Made by a program: the position numbers and the translations under genes. Below the pieces are notes generated by a model, which did no database searches, was not told the DNA's origin, and was given only the letters and a program-made list of their open reading frames with translations. A stretch of 64,000 nucleotides of DNA, taken from assembly GCF_008704425.1 (NCBI RefSeq), contig NZ_CP023696.1, forward strand, positions 5,744,501 through 5,808,500. Reading direction: 5' to 3'. This document shows positions 23,545 to 31,880 of this stretch, piece by piece (positions within the stretch are counted from its first letter, which is position 1; each line of letters opens with the position of its first letter). The stretch comes from Streptomyces fradiae ATCC 10745 = DSM 40063 (lineage in GTDB: Bacteria; Actinomycetota; Actinomycetes; Streptomycetales; Streptomycetaceae).

Positions 23545-26500
23545 ATGAACACGCGTGCGCCGATACCCGGCGTCTTCCTCAAGGGCATCTCCCTGCGTGC
23601 CCAGCTCGCCCACCAGGCCCGCACGCGGCCGGACGCCGTCGCCGTCACCCACACCGGCGGCGAGCTGACCTTCCGACAACTCGACGACGCCGCCCGGCGC
23701 CTCGGCTCCCACCTGGCGTCGCTCGGTGTCGCCCCGGACACCTGCGTCGGCCTGTACACCGAGCCGTCCGCCGAGCTGATGACCGGAGCGTGGGGCATCC
23801 TCGCCGCCGGGGCCGCCTACCTGCCGCTCTCCCCGGACTACCCGGAGGGCCGGCTCAGATACATGCTGGAGAACTCCGGCACCCGCGTCATCGTCACCCA
23901 GGAGCACCTGCGCGACCGCGCCCGCGGCCTCGCCCCCGAGGGCACCGCGGTCGTCACCCCGGCCGACTGCGCCGAGGCGCCCGCCGAGGCCCTGCCGGAG
24001 TCGCGCGGCGACCACCTCGCGTACGTCATCTACACCTCGGGCAGCACCGGCAGGCCCAAGGGCGTGATGATCGAGCAGCGCAGCATCGTCTCCCAGCTCC
24101 AGTGGCTCGCCAACTGCGGCCACCTCGGCCCGGACGTGACGATCCTGCAGAAGACCCCGATGAGCTTCGACGCCGCCCAGTGGGAGATCCTGGCCCCCGC
24201 CGCCGGCGCCCGCGTCGTCATGGGCACGCCGGGCGTCTTCCGGGACCCGGAGGGCATCATCACCCTGCTCGCCGACAACAGGGTGACGACGCTGCAGGCC
24301 GTCCCGACCCTTCTCCAGGCGCTCGTGGACACCGAGCAGCTGGGCGCGTGCGGCTCGCTGCGGCGGATCTTCTCCGGCGGCGAGGCCCTCACCTGGTCCC
24401 TCGTGAAGGACCTCCTCGCCGAGCTGCCCGACGTGTCGGTGGTCAACCTCTACGGGCCGACCGAGACCACCATCAACGCCAGCTCGCACTGGATCGACCC
24501 CGACGACCTCGCGGACGACCCGGCCGGGATCGTGCCCGTCGGCGTCCCCGCCGACAACGTCACCTGCTACATCCTCGACGACAACCTCCAGCCCGTCGAC
24601 ATCGGCGAGAGCGGCGAGCTGTTCATCGGCGGCGTCCAGGTCGCACGCGGCTACATCGGGCTGCCCGAGCAGACCGCGGAGCGGTTCCTCACCTCCCCGT
24701 TCAACCCGACCGAGCGCCTGTACCGCAGCGGCGACCTGTGCCAGTGGAACCCCGACGGCACGATCCGCTTCATGGGCCGCGCCGACAACCAGGTCAAGCT
24801 CCGCGGCTACCGCGTCGAGCTGGAGGAGGTCGCCTCCCGCATCGAGAACCACCCCTGGGTCCGGCGGGCCGCCGCCGTCGTCACCGACGACGCCCGCACC
24901 GGCGGCAAGACCCTCGTCGCCGCGGTCGAGCTGAACGAGCGCACCGCCGCCGTCATGGACCAGGGCCGCGACGACGCCGCCCACCACCAGTCGAAGGCGT
25001 CCAAGCTCCAGGTGAAGGCGCAGCTCGCCAACCCCGGCCTGCGCTCCCCGGAGGAGCTCGACGCCCGCCCGTCGCTGCCCCTGCCCGGCGCGGAGGCCAC
25101 CGCCGAGCAGCGCCGCGAGGCGTTCGCCCGCAAGACGTACCGGTTCTACGACGGCGGGCCGGTCGCCGCCGCCGACGTGCTGGCCGCGCTCGCCCCGCGC
25201 AGGGCCCCGTACGCGCCCCGGCCCCTGACGGAGCTGACCTTCGACGAACTGGGCGAGATCCTGCGCTGGTTCGGCCCGTTCCGCAGCTCCGAGCGGCTGC
25301 TGCCGAAGTACGCCTACGCCTCGCCCGGCGCCCTCTACGCGACGCAGACGTACCTGGAGGTCAGGGACCTGCTCGGCCTCGACGGCGTCTACTACCACCA
25401 CCCCGTCGACCACACGCTGGTGCGGGTCGGGGACGCGGCCGACGGCTTCGCCGGGCCCGGCCTGCGCGTCCACTTCCTCGGCAGGCGGCGGGCGATCGAG
25501 CCCGTCTACAAGAACAACATCGTCGAGGTGCTGGAGTTCGAGGCCGGCCACATGGTCGGGCTGTACGAGGAGGTCCTGCCCCGCTACGGCCTGACCATCG
25601 GCCCGGACGGCTGCGACCCCGCCCACAAGGCGCTGCTGGACGCCGCCGACGACGACCACTACCTGGGCGCCTTCACCGTCACCGCCGACGACGGCCGGGC
25701 CCGACCCGACGCGGTGGAGCTGTACGTCCAGACGCACGGCGACCGCGTCGAGGGCCTGCCGGAGGGCCTCTACCGCCACCGGGACGGCCGGCTGGAGCCG
25801 ATGGGCTCCGCGATCGTGGAGAAGCGCCACGTCATCGCCATCAACCAGGGCGTCTACGACCGGTCGTCGTTCGGCGTCAGCGCGGTGTCCCGCGCCCCCG
25901 AGCGCTGGCTCGACTACATCGTCCTCGGCACCCGGCTCCACCATCTCCAGCGCGTCCCCGGCGTGGGCTTCATGTCGTCCGGCTACTCCTCGAAGACCGG
26001 CAACCCGCTGCCCGCCTCCCGGCGTCTGGACGACCTGCTGGCCGCCGCCGGCACCCCGGCGGCGCCCGCCTCGTACTTCTTCGTCGGGGGGCGCATCAGC
26101 GCCGACCAGGCCGCGCACGAGGGCATGAACGAGGACGCCGTGCACACCAAGGGCCCGGCGGAGATGATCCGCGACGACCTCGCCCAGTTCCTGCCCGACT
26201 ACATGATCCCGGCGCGGGTGCTCGTGGTGAACGAGCTGCCGCTGACCGCCAACGGCAAGATCGACTGCAAGGCGACGGCGAACCTGCCCGAGGTGACCGC
26301 CGCCCGCACCGCCGCGCCCTACGTCGCCCCGGCCACCCCGACCGAGCGGTGGCTCGCCGCCGAGTGGGGCCGGATGCTCCGGTACGAGGACGTCTCCACC
26401 CAGGACGAGTTCTTCGCGTCCGGCGGCAACTCCCTGCACGCCGTGGCGCTCGTCAACCGGATCAACCGCGAGTACGGCGCCTCCCTGCCCCTCCAGGTGA

Positions 26501-27378
26501 TCTTCGAGTCGCCGCGGCTGGCGGACCTCGCCGCTCGCGTCGACGACGGCGCCCCCCGCCGCACCTCCCGCCTCGTCCCCCTCACGGGCGGCACCGAGTC
26601 CCCGGTGTACTTCTGGCCCGGCCTCGGCGGCTACCCGATGAACCTGCGCCTCCTCGCCGGGACGGTCGGCGGCGACCGGCTGGTGCACGGCGTCCAGGCG
26701 CACGGCATCAACGCGGGGGAGGAGCCGTACGCCTCCCTCCGGGAGATGGCCATGGCCGACGTGGCCGAGATCCGCCGCGTCCAGCCGTCCGGCCCCTACA
26801 CCCTGTGGGGCTACTCCTTCGGCGCCCGGGTCGCCTTCGAGACGGCCTGGCAGCTGCGGCAGTTCGGCGAGAAGGTCGACCGGCTGCTGCTGATCTGCCC
26901 CGGCAACCCGCACGTGCGGACCGGCGACGGCCGCCGGTGGGGCCGCGAGGCGTCCTTCGGCAACCCGGCCTACCTGTCGATCCTGTACTCCGTCTTCGCG
27001 GCCACCGTCGAGGGCCCCGACCTGCGGGACTGCCTGCGGACCGTGACCGACGAGGCGTCCTTCACCGCCTTCGTCCACGACCGCTACCCCGCGCTCGATG
27101 AAGGAACGATTCGCCGTATCACCCGGATCGTCGCCCGCACCTACGCCTTCGACTACACCGAGCAGGAGCTCGCCGAGCGCCGCCTGGACGTGCCCGTCAC
27201 GGTCCTCACCGCCCGCGGCGACGAGCCGTCCTTCGCCGAGGAGCACCCGGAGTGCTTCCTCGTGCCGCCGACGGTGATCACCCTCGACAGCGACCACTAC
27301 ACGGCGCTCAAGGCCGGCGGCGTCCCCGAACTCGCCGCGTACATCGAGCGCTTCACCGAGCGCCCCACCGACCGCTGA
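23545..27378 (+). CDS. indigoidine synthetase-type NRPS (A-Ox-T-TE), BpsA/IndC homologue
   Basis: Single-module nonribosomal peptide synthetase of 1277 residues; BpsA is about 1282. Adenylation core motifs include YTSGSTGRPKG (about residue 161), FDAAQWE, NLYGPTETTIN and LPLTANGKID (about residue 898). Reading the pocket residues gives D-A-W-Q-F-G-L-I-N, which agrees with the L-glutamine code I recall for indigoidine synthetases. An FMN oxidase insert lies between about residues 530 and 830 (starting KTYRFYDGG), inside the adenylation domain as in BpsA. The carrier site is FFASGGNSLHAV (Ser about 962). The thioesterase nucleophile is in LWGYSFGARVAF (about residue 1090). The family oxidises and cyclises L-Gln; two cyclised units dimerise to blue indigoidine, and in minimycin-type pathways the intermediate is diverted to a C-nucleoside. 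A phosphopantetheinyl transferase must come from elsewhere. Confidence 0.92.
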   Translation: MNTRAPIPGVFLKGISLRAQLAHQARTRPDAVAVTHTGGELTFRQLDDAARRLGSHLASLGVAPDTCVGLYTEPSAELMTGAWGILAAGAAYLPLSPDYPEGRLRYMLENSGTRVIVTQEHLRDRARGLAPEGTAVVTPADCAEAPAEALPESRGDHLAYVIYTSGSTGRPKGVMIEQRSIVSQLQWLANCGHLGPDVTILQKTPMSFDAAQWEILAPAAGARVVMGTPGVFRDPEGIITLLADNRVTTLQAVPTLLQALVDTEQLGACGSLRRIFSGGEALTWSLVKDLLAELPDVSVVNLYGPTETTINASSHWIDPDDLADDPAGIVPVGVPADNVTCYILDDNLQPVDIGESGELFIGGVQVARGYIGLPEQTAERFLTSPFNPTERLYRSGDLCQWNPDGTIRFMGRADNQVKLRGYRVELEEVASRIENHPWVRRAAAVVTDDARTGGKTLVAAVELNERTAAVMDQGRDDAAHHQSKASKLQVKAQLANPGLRSPEELDARPSLPLPGAEATAEQRREAFARKTYRFYDGGPVAAADVLAALAPRRAPYAPRPLTELTFDELGEILRWFGPFRSSERLLPKYAYASPGALYATQTYLEVRDLLGLDGVYYHHPVDHTLVRVGDAADGFAGPGLRVHFLGRRRAIEPVYKNNIVEVLEFEAGHMVGLYEEVLPRYGLTIGPDGCDPAHKALLDAADDDHYLGAFTVTADDGRARPDAVELYVQTHGDRVEGLPEGLYRHRDGRLEPMGSAIVEKRHVIAINQGVYDRSSFGVSAVSRAPERWLDYIVLGTRLHHLQRVPGVGFMSSGYSSKTGNPLPASRRLDDLLAAAGTPAAPASYFFVGGRISADQAAHEGMNEDAVHTKGPAEMIRDDLAQFLPDYMIPARVLVVNELPLTANGKIDCKATANLPEVTAARTAAPYVAPATPTERWLAAEWGRMLRYEDVSTQDEFFASGGNSLHAVALVNRINREYGASLPLQVIFESPRLADLAARVDDGAPRRTSRLVPLTGGTESPVYFWPGLGGYPMNLRLLAGTVGGDRLVHGVQAHGINAGEEPYASLREMAMADVAEIRRVQPSGPYTLWGYSFGARVAFETAWQLRQFGEKVDRLLLICPGNPHVRTGDGRRWGREASFGNPAYLSILYSVFAATVEGPDLRDCLRTVTDEASFTAFVHDRYPALDEGTIRRITRIVARTYAFDYTEQELAERRLDVPVTVLTARGDEPSFAEEHPECFLVPPTVITLDSDHYTALKAGGVPELAAYIERFTERPTDR

Positions 27379-27404
27379 CCCGACCCGCAGAAAGGAGGAC
27401 CCGC

Positions 27405-27659
27405 GTGCCGCACCTCAGCGTCAAGCACTGGCCGCGCACGTTCACCGACGCCGAGAAGGCCGACCTGGTCGCCTCGCTCACCGTGGCCGTCACCCGCGTG
27501 TTCGGCTGCGACGAGGGATCGGTGTCCATCGCCGTGGAGTCCGTCGACCAGGAGCAGTGGACCGAGCGCGTCCACCGGCCCGAGATCGAGGAACGCGCCG
27601 ACCTGCTGTGGAAGAAGCCGAACTACCCCCAGCCCGCCCCGTCCGGAGGAACCGCATGA
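27405..27659 (+). CDS. 4-oxalocrotonate tautomerase family protein (PptA-like)
   Basis: Small cytosolic tautomerase of 84 residues. The mature N-terminus after Met removal is Pro (MPHLSVKHWPRTFTD), the catalytic general base of the superfamily. The remainder (VFGCDEGSVSIAVESVDQEQ W then ERADLLWKKPNY) lines up well with E. coli PptA. The start GTG 27405 has a perfect AAAGGAGG upstream. Its stop overlaps the start of the PsuG gene (ATGA). Placement between the synthetase and the C-glycosidase suggests it tautomerises the cyclised glutamine-derived imide or a ring-opened form before or after C-glycosylation; this is inference. Confidence 0.88.
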   Translation: MPHLSVKHWPRTFTDAEKADLVASLTVAVTRVFGCDEGSVSIAVESVDQEQWTERVHRPEIEERADLLWKKPNYPQPAPSGGTA

Positions 27660-28588
27660 GCACGACCGTCCCCCTCGTCTACAGCGAAGAGGTCCGCGAG
27701 GCCCTCCACGAGCGCCGCCCGGTCGTCGCCCTGGAGTCGAACGTCATCACCCACGGCCTGAAGTACCCGCACAACGCCGAGACCGCCCACCGCGTCGAGG
27801 CCGCCGTCCGCAAGGGCGGCTCCGTCCCGGCCACCATCTGCGTGGAGGACGGCGCCATCCGCGTCGGCATGACCGAGCGGGACATCGAGCGGTTCGCGTC
27901 GGAGACCGGCATCCCCAAGGTCTCCAGCCGCGACCTGCCCGTGGTGCTCGCCCGGGGCGGGCGGGGCGCCACCACCGTCGCGTCCTCCCTGGTCGCCGCC
28001 GAGCTGGCCGGCATCCCCTTCTTCTCCTCCGCCGGCCTCGGCGGGGTCCACCGGGGCGCCGAGACCACCATGGACGTCTCCTCCGACCTCATCCAGCTCA
28101 CCCGCTCCAAGGTCGCGGTGGTCTGCGCCGGGGCCAAGATGATCCTCGACCTGAAGCTGACCATGGAGTACCTGGAGACGCAGTGCGTCCCGGTCATCTC
28201 CTACGGCTCCGACGACTTCCCCGCGTTCTACTGCGCCTCCAGCGGGGTGCGCTCCCCGCACCGGATCGACGACGAGGACCTGATCGCCCGGGTCGTCGCC
28301 ACCCACTGGGCCGCCGGCCACCCCGGCGGCGTAGTGCTGACCACCCCGCCGCGCGCCGAGGACGCCGTCGACCCGGCGGAGGCCGAGGCCGCGATCACCG
28401 ACGCGCTGGCGCGGGCCGAGCGCGACGGCGTCAGCGGCCAGGGACTCACCAAGTACCTGATGCACGCCGTCGACAAGGCGACCGGCGGACGCACCGCCCA
28501 GGCGAACATGGCCGTCCTGATCTCCACCGCCGAGGTCGGCGGGCGCCTCGCCGCCGCCTACGCCCGCCACCTGGCGGAGCAGGACTGA
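27656..28588 (+). CDS. pseudouridine-5'-phosphate glycosidase family C-C bond-forming enzyme (PsuG/IndA-like)
   Basis: Cytosolic enzyme of 310 residues that reversibly makes or breaks a C-glycosidic bond between ribose 5-phosphate and a base. Residues known as catalytic in E. coli PsuG appear conserved: Glu in VVALESNVITHG (residue 27), Lys in IPKVSSRDLP, Lys in VVCAGAKMILDLKLT (about residue 161) and Asn in QANMAVLIS. The GLGGVHRGAE loop is also present. In indigoidine and C-nucleoside clusters, homologues run in the synthetic direction, attaching the NRPS-derived ring to ribose 5-phosphate. The pocket differs from E. coli at VISYGSDDFPAFYC and FFSSAGLGG, so the base may differ. It is coupled to the tautomerase gene. 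No PsuK or dedicated phosphatase is adjacent. Confidence 0.9.
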   Translation: MSTTVPLVYSEEVREALHERRPVVALESNVITHGLKYPHNAETAHRVEAAVRKGGSVPATICVEDGAIRVGMTERDIERFASETGIPKVSSRDLPVVLARGGRGATTVASSLVAAELAGIPFFSSAGLGGVHRGAETTMDVSSDLIQLTRSKVAVVCAGAKMILDLKLTMEYLETQCVPVISYGSDDFPAFYCASSGVRSPHRIDDEDLIARVVATHWAAGHPGGVVLTTPPRAEDAVDPAEAEAAITDALARAERDGVSGQGLTKYLMHAVDKATGGRTAQANMAVLISTAEVGGRLAAAYARHLAEQD

Positions 28589-28755
28589 CCGCCCGGCCGC
28601 GCGGGCGCACCGGAAGCCCGCGCGGCCGCCCCGCACGTCCCGTACACCCCGTGCACCCGCACGCCCGGTACCACCCGTACGCCCCGTGCGACGCGTCTGG
28701 TCCGTGCGCCCCGTGCCACGGGGACACCCGCAACGACCCGCAGAGAGAAGACGAC

Positions 28756-29826
28756 ATGACCTCGCTGTTCGAACCCGCCACCTTCGGCAAGATCGCCCTG
28801 CGCAACCGCCTCGTCATGGCACCCATGACCCGCAACCGCGCCCTGCCGTGCGGCGGCGCCACCGAGCTGATGGCCGAGTACTACGCCCAGCGCGCCTCCG
28901 CCGGCCTCATCATCACCGAGGGCGTCCAGCCCTCCCAGGTCGGCCAGGGCTTCCTCAACACCCCCGGCCTGCACCACCCCGAGCAGGTCAAGAGCTGGCG
29001 CGCCGTCACCGACGCCGTGCACGCGGCCGGCGGCAGCATCGTCGTCCAGCTGATGCACTCCGGCCGCATCGGCCACCCCTCGCTCTACGAGAGCGCCCAC
29101 CAGTCCGTGGCGCCCTCCGCCATCGCCGCCGCCGGTCAGACCTTCACCCCGGAGGGCCCGAAGGACTACCCCGTCCCGCGCGAGCTGACCCTCGACGAGA
29201 TCGCCGAGACGGTCCGGGACTTCGCGAACGCCGCGCGCAACGCCATCGACGCCGGCTTCGACGGCGTCCAGGTCCACGCCGGCAACGGCTTCCTCCTGCA
29301 CCAGTTCCTCGCGGAGAACACCAACCACCGCACCGACGCGTACGGCGGCTCCGTCGCCCACCGGATCCGCCTCACCGTGGAGGTGACCGAGGCGGTCGCC
29401 GCCGCCATCGGCAACGAGCGCACCAGCGTCCGCGTCTCGCCGGGCAACACGTACAACGACATCGCCGAGGGCGACACCGACGCCCTCTACGCGGCGCTCG
29501 TCCCCGCCCTGCCGGAGCTGGCGTTCCTGGAGGTGTGCGAGATGGTCACCCGCCCGGTGACGCGCGCCGTGCGCGACCTGTGGAAGGGCGCCCTCGTGGT
29601 CAACCCGCACGCCACCCCCGCCTCCTTCCCCGCCTCGCCGCAGACCGCCCTGGAGGTCCTCGACGAGGGCCTGGCCGACGCGGTCTCCCTCGGCGCGCTC
29701 TTCCTCGCCAACCCCGACCTGCCCGCCCGCGTCCAGGCCGGCGGCCCGTTCAACCAGGCCGACGAGTCGACCTTCTACGGCGGCGACCACCGCGGCTACA
29801 CCGACTACCCGGTCCTCGGCCGGTGA
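28756..29826 (+). CDS. old yellow enzyme family alkene reductase
   Basis: FMN-dependent, NAD(P)H-using ene-reductase of 356 residues. The FMN/substrate site motif is VQVHAGNGFLLHQFLAENT (about residues 170-188), with His and Asn spaced H-x-x-N as in OPR/NemA-type enzymes, followed by NHRTDAYGGS. The N-terminus FEPATFGKIALRNRLVMAPM and the LEVCEMVTRP segment are also typical. RBS AGAGAG precedes ATG 28756. The gene is 167 bp after PsuG and overlaps the PRPP synthetase gene by 4 nt, tying it to the cluster. I infer reduction of an activated C=C in the heterocycle or an intermediate. This step is not part of plain indigoidine formation. Confidence 0.9.
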   Translation: MTSLFEPATFGKIALRNRLVMAPMTRNRALPCGGATELMAEYYAQRASAGLIITEGVQPSQVGQGFLNTPGLHHPEQVKSWRAVTDAVHAAGGSIVVQLMHSGRIGHPSLYESAHQSVAPSAIAAAGQTFTPEGPKDYPVPRELTLDEIAETVRDFANAARNAIDAGFDGVQVHAGNGFLLHQFLAENTNHRTDAYGGSVAHRIRLTVEVTEAVAAAIGNERTSVRVSPGNTYNDIAEGDTDALYAALVPALPELAFLEVCEMVTRPVTRAVRDLWKGALVVNPHATPASFPASPQTALEVLDEGLADAVSLGALFLANPDLPARVQAGGPFNQADESTFYGGDHRGYTDYPVLGR

Positions 29827-30797
29827 AGGCCTTCGCCGCCGGCGGCGACCGCAGACTGCTGCTGTTCACCGGCCGGGCCCACCCCGCGCTCGCCGACAGC
29901 ATCGCCCGCGAGCTGGGCACCGGGCTCGTCCCCACCCAGGCACGGGACTTCGCCAACGGCGAGATCTACGTGCGCTTCGAGGAGTCGGTGCGCGGCGCGG
30001 ACTGCTTCGTCGTCCAGTCCCACACGGCGCCGATCAACACGTGGGTCATGGAGCAGCTGATCATGATCGACGCGTTGAAGCGCGCCTCGGCCCGCAGCAT
30101 CACCGTCGTCGTGCCGTTCTACGGGTACTCGCGCCAGGACAAGAAGCACAAGGGCCGCGAGCCGATCTCGGCCCGGCTGCTCGCCGATCTGATCGCGACC
30201 GCGGGAGCGGACCGGATCATCACGGTCGACCTGCACACCGACCAGATCGCCGGGTTCTTCGACGGCCCGCTCGACCACCTCTTCGCCCTGCCGACGCTGG
30301 CCGACCACATCGCGGCCCACACCGACCACGAGCGGCTGACCGTGGTGTCGCCCGACGCGGGCCGGGTGCGGGTCGCGGACCGGTGGTGCGACCGGCTCGG
30401 CGCCCCGCTGGCGATCGTCCACAAGAAGCGGGACAAGGACGTCGCCCACCGGGTCAGCGCCCACGAGGTCGTCGGCGACGTCGCGGGCCGGGTGTGCGTG
30501 CTCGTGGACGACATGGTGGACACGGCCGGCACGATCTGCGCGGCGGCGGACGCCCTGTACGACAACGGCGCCGCCGACGTCATCGTGGCCGCCACCCACG
30601 GCATCCTGTCCGGTCCCGCCGTGGAGCGCCTGGAGGAGTCCAAGGTCAGCCGGTTCGTCTTCACCGACACCCTGCCGACGGCCGCGGCCACCGGCCTGGA
30701 CAAGGTGGAGGTGCTGTCCATCGCCCCGCTCGTCGCGCACGCGATCCGGGAGATCTTCGAGAACGGTTCGGTGACGAACCTGCTCGAGGAGATGTGA
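29823..30797 (+). CDS. prs: ribose-phosphate pyrophosphokinase (cluster-dedicated PRPP synthetase)
   Basis: Makes 5-phosphoribosyl-1-diphosphate from ribose 5-phosphate and ATP. The 324 residues contain the N-terminal FANGEIYVRFEESVRG segment, the ATP-site RQDKKHKGREPISARLLADL, a VDLHTDQIAGFF region, the flexible-loop HKKRDKD, and the PRPP-binding VLVDDMVDTAGTI (about residues 228-240). All key motifs are intact. The start GTG overlaps the ene-reductase stop (GTGA at 29823). A housekeeping Prs is expected elsewhere in a Streptomyces genome, so this copy probably supplies PRPP to the cluster phosphoribosyltransferase. It is the last gene before a strong terminator. Confidence 0.92.
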   Translation: MKAFAAGGDRRLLLFTGRAHPALADSIARELGTGLVPTQARDFANGEIYVRFEESVRGADCFVVQSHTAPINTWVMEQLIMIDALKRASARSITVVVPFYGYSRQDKKHKGREPISARLLADLIATAGADRIITVDLHTDQIAGFFDGPLDHLFALPTLADHIAAHTDHERLTVVSPDAGRVRVADRWCDRLGAPLAIVHKKRDKDVAHRVSAHEVVGDVAGRVCVLVDDMVDTAGTICAAADALYDNGAADVIVAATHGILSGPAVERLEESKVSRFVFTDTLPTAAATGLDKVEVLSIAPLVAHAIREIFENGSVTNLLEEM

Positions 30798-30802
30798 CCC
30801 GA

Positions 30803-30837
30803 CGGCGGTGCGCCCCCCGACCGGGGGCGCACCGCCG
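30803..30837. terminator. strong terminator closing the nucleoside/indigoidine-type operon
   Basis: Perfect 15-bp stem CGGCGGTGCGCCCCC (30803-30817) / GGGGGCGCACCGCCG (30823-30837) with a 5-nt loop, 6 nt after the stop of the PRPP synthetase gene. It marks the right boundary of the cluster. Confidence 0.85.
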
Positions 30838-31007
30838 GGACGGTCCGGACGGAGCCCGGTCCGTACCGCCGGAGCCGTAGCCGGGGGCCGGCGGGGCGGG
30901 ACCGGGCGCCGGACGCCGGGCGCCGTGCCCGCGGGCCGCGGACGCGGGGCCGCGCGTGGGGCCGGCGGGGCGGGCACCGGACGCGGGGCCGCGCGCGGGG
31001 CGCCGGG

Positions 31008-31784
31008 TCAGGCGGCCGCCGCGGGTGCGAGCCGGTCGGCGAGCCAGGTCGGCACCCCGCCCAGCAGGCGGAACAGCCGCCGCGCCTCGTCCCGCAGACG
31101 GCTCGCCTCCGGCTCCGGCTGGGCGTCCGCCAGCGCGGCGAGCGCCGGAGCCGTACCCACTAAGTACCCCAGCTCCTCCCGCAGGCGCAGCGACTCCGCG
31201 AACCCGTGCCGGGCCTCGGCCAGTTCGCCCTCCCGCAGCGCGAGCCCGGCCAGCTGCCGCCAGGTGAACGACAGCAGCAGCGCGTCCCCCTGCGCGGTCG
31301 CGCCCGCGTGGGCCCTGCGGTAAGCGGCGCGGGCCGCCTGCGGATTGTCCCCGAGGTACTGGGCGAGCAGCCCCCGCCGGAAGTCCAGCAGCGCCCGCCC
31401 CGGCGACGACGGCCCGAGCAGCGCCGCCGCCCGGCCGAGCGCCGCCCGAGCCTCGTCGGCCCGGTCCCGCACCCCGTGCAGGGTCGCCGCGTACGCCAGG
31501 TAGCCGCGCTCGCAGGCGGCGGCGCCCCGGTCCTCGTCGGCCCGCGCCACGGCCTCGGCGGCGCGCAGCGCGTCCTCCGCCTCCGCCCAGCCGGACTCCG
31601 TGTACAGGCACCGCTCGATCAGGAGGGACGCCCGCTGCACCGCCGCCGGAGGATCCCCCGCGACGGGGGCGAGCAGCGCGGCGGCGTCGGCCCAGCAGGC
31701 GCGGGAGCGCAGCCGCCATACCGCGGTCTGGAGGGGATCGTCACCTTCGGTCGTTCCGGAACCAGACATGGCGGTATGCGCCAC
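31008..31784 (-). CDS. TPR-like helical repeat protein of unknown function
   Basis: All-helical protein of about 258 residues rich in Ala, Leu, Arg and Glu. It shows tetratricopeptide-like spacing: ARADEDRGAAACERGYLAYA; RGLLAQYLGDNPQAARAAYR; GLALREGELAEARHGFAESL. No enzymatic motif, signal peptide or membrane segment is visible. The start GTG 31784 (VAHTAMSGSG) is preferred because GGGGAGG lies 5 nt upstream; ATG 31802 and ATG 31769 are alternatives. It follows, on the same strand, the beta-propeller gene that ends at 31881 after a 96-bp gap, so it may be the second gene of that leftward unit. TPR proteins commonly act as scaffolds or regulators. Confidence 0.6.
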   Translation of the reverse strand: MAHTAMSGSGTTEGDDPLQTAVWRLRSRACWADAAALLAPVAGDPPAAVQRASLLIERCLYTESGWAEAEDALRAAEAVARADEDRGAAACERGYLAYAATLHGVRDRADEARAALGRAAALLGPSSPGRALLDFRRGLLAQYLGDNPQAARAAYRRAHAGATAQGDALLLSFTWRQLAGLALREGELAEARHGFAESLRLREELGYLVGTAPALAALADAQPEPEASRLRDEARRLFRLLGGVPTWLADRLAPAAAA

Positions 31785-31880
31785 GTTGCCCTCCCCGCGC
31801 ACCGTTGGGCTGATGAGTCGGGACGCATCACAGCACGGAAACGCTCACCCGGCCAAGGGGTCGAGTGAAATGATTCACAA

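Noticed and set aside
23524..27297. Continuous open frame of over 1250 codons antisense to the NRPS gene
   Set aside because: High GC leaves few stop codons on the opposite strand. The translation is Val/Gly/Ala/Arg/His filler with no domain, while the plus strand encodes a complete known enzyme.
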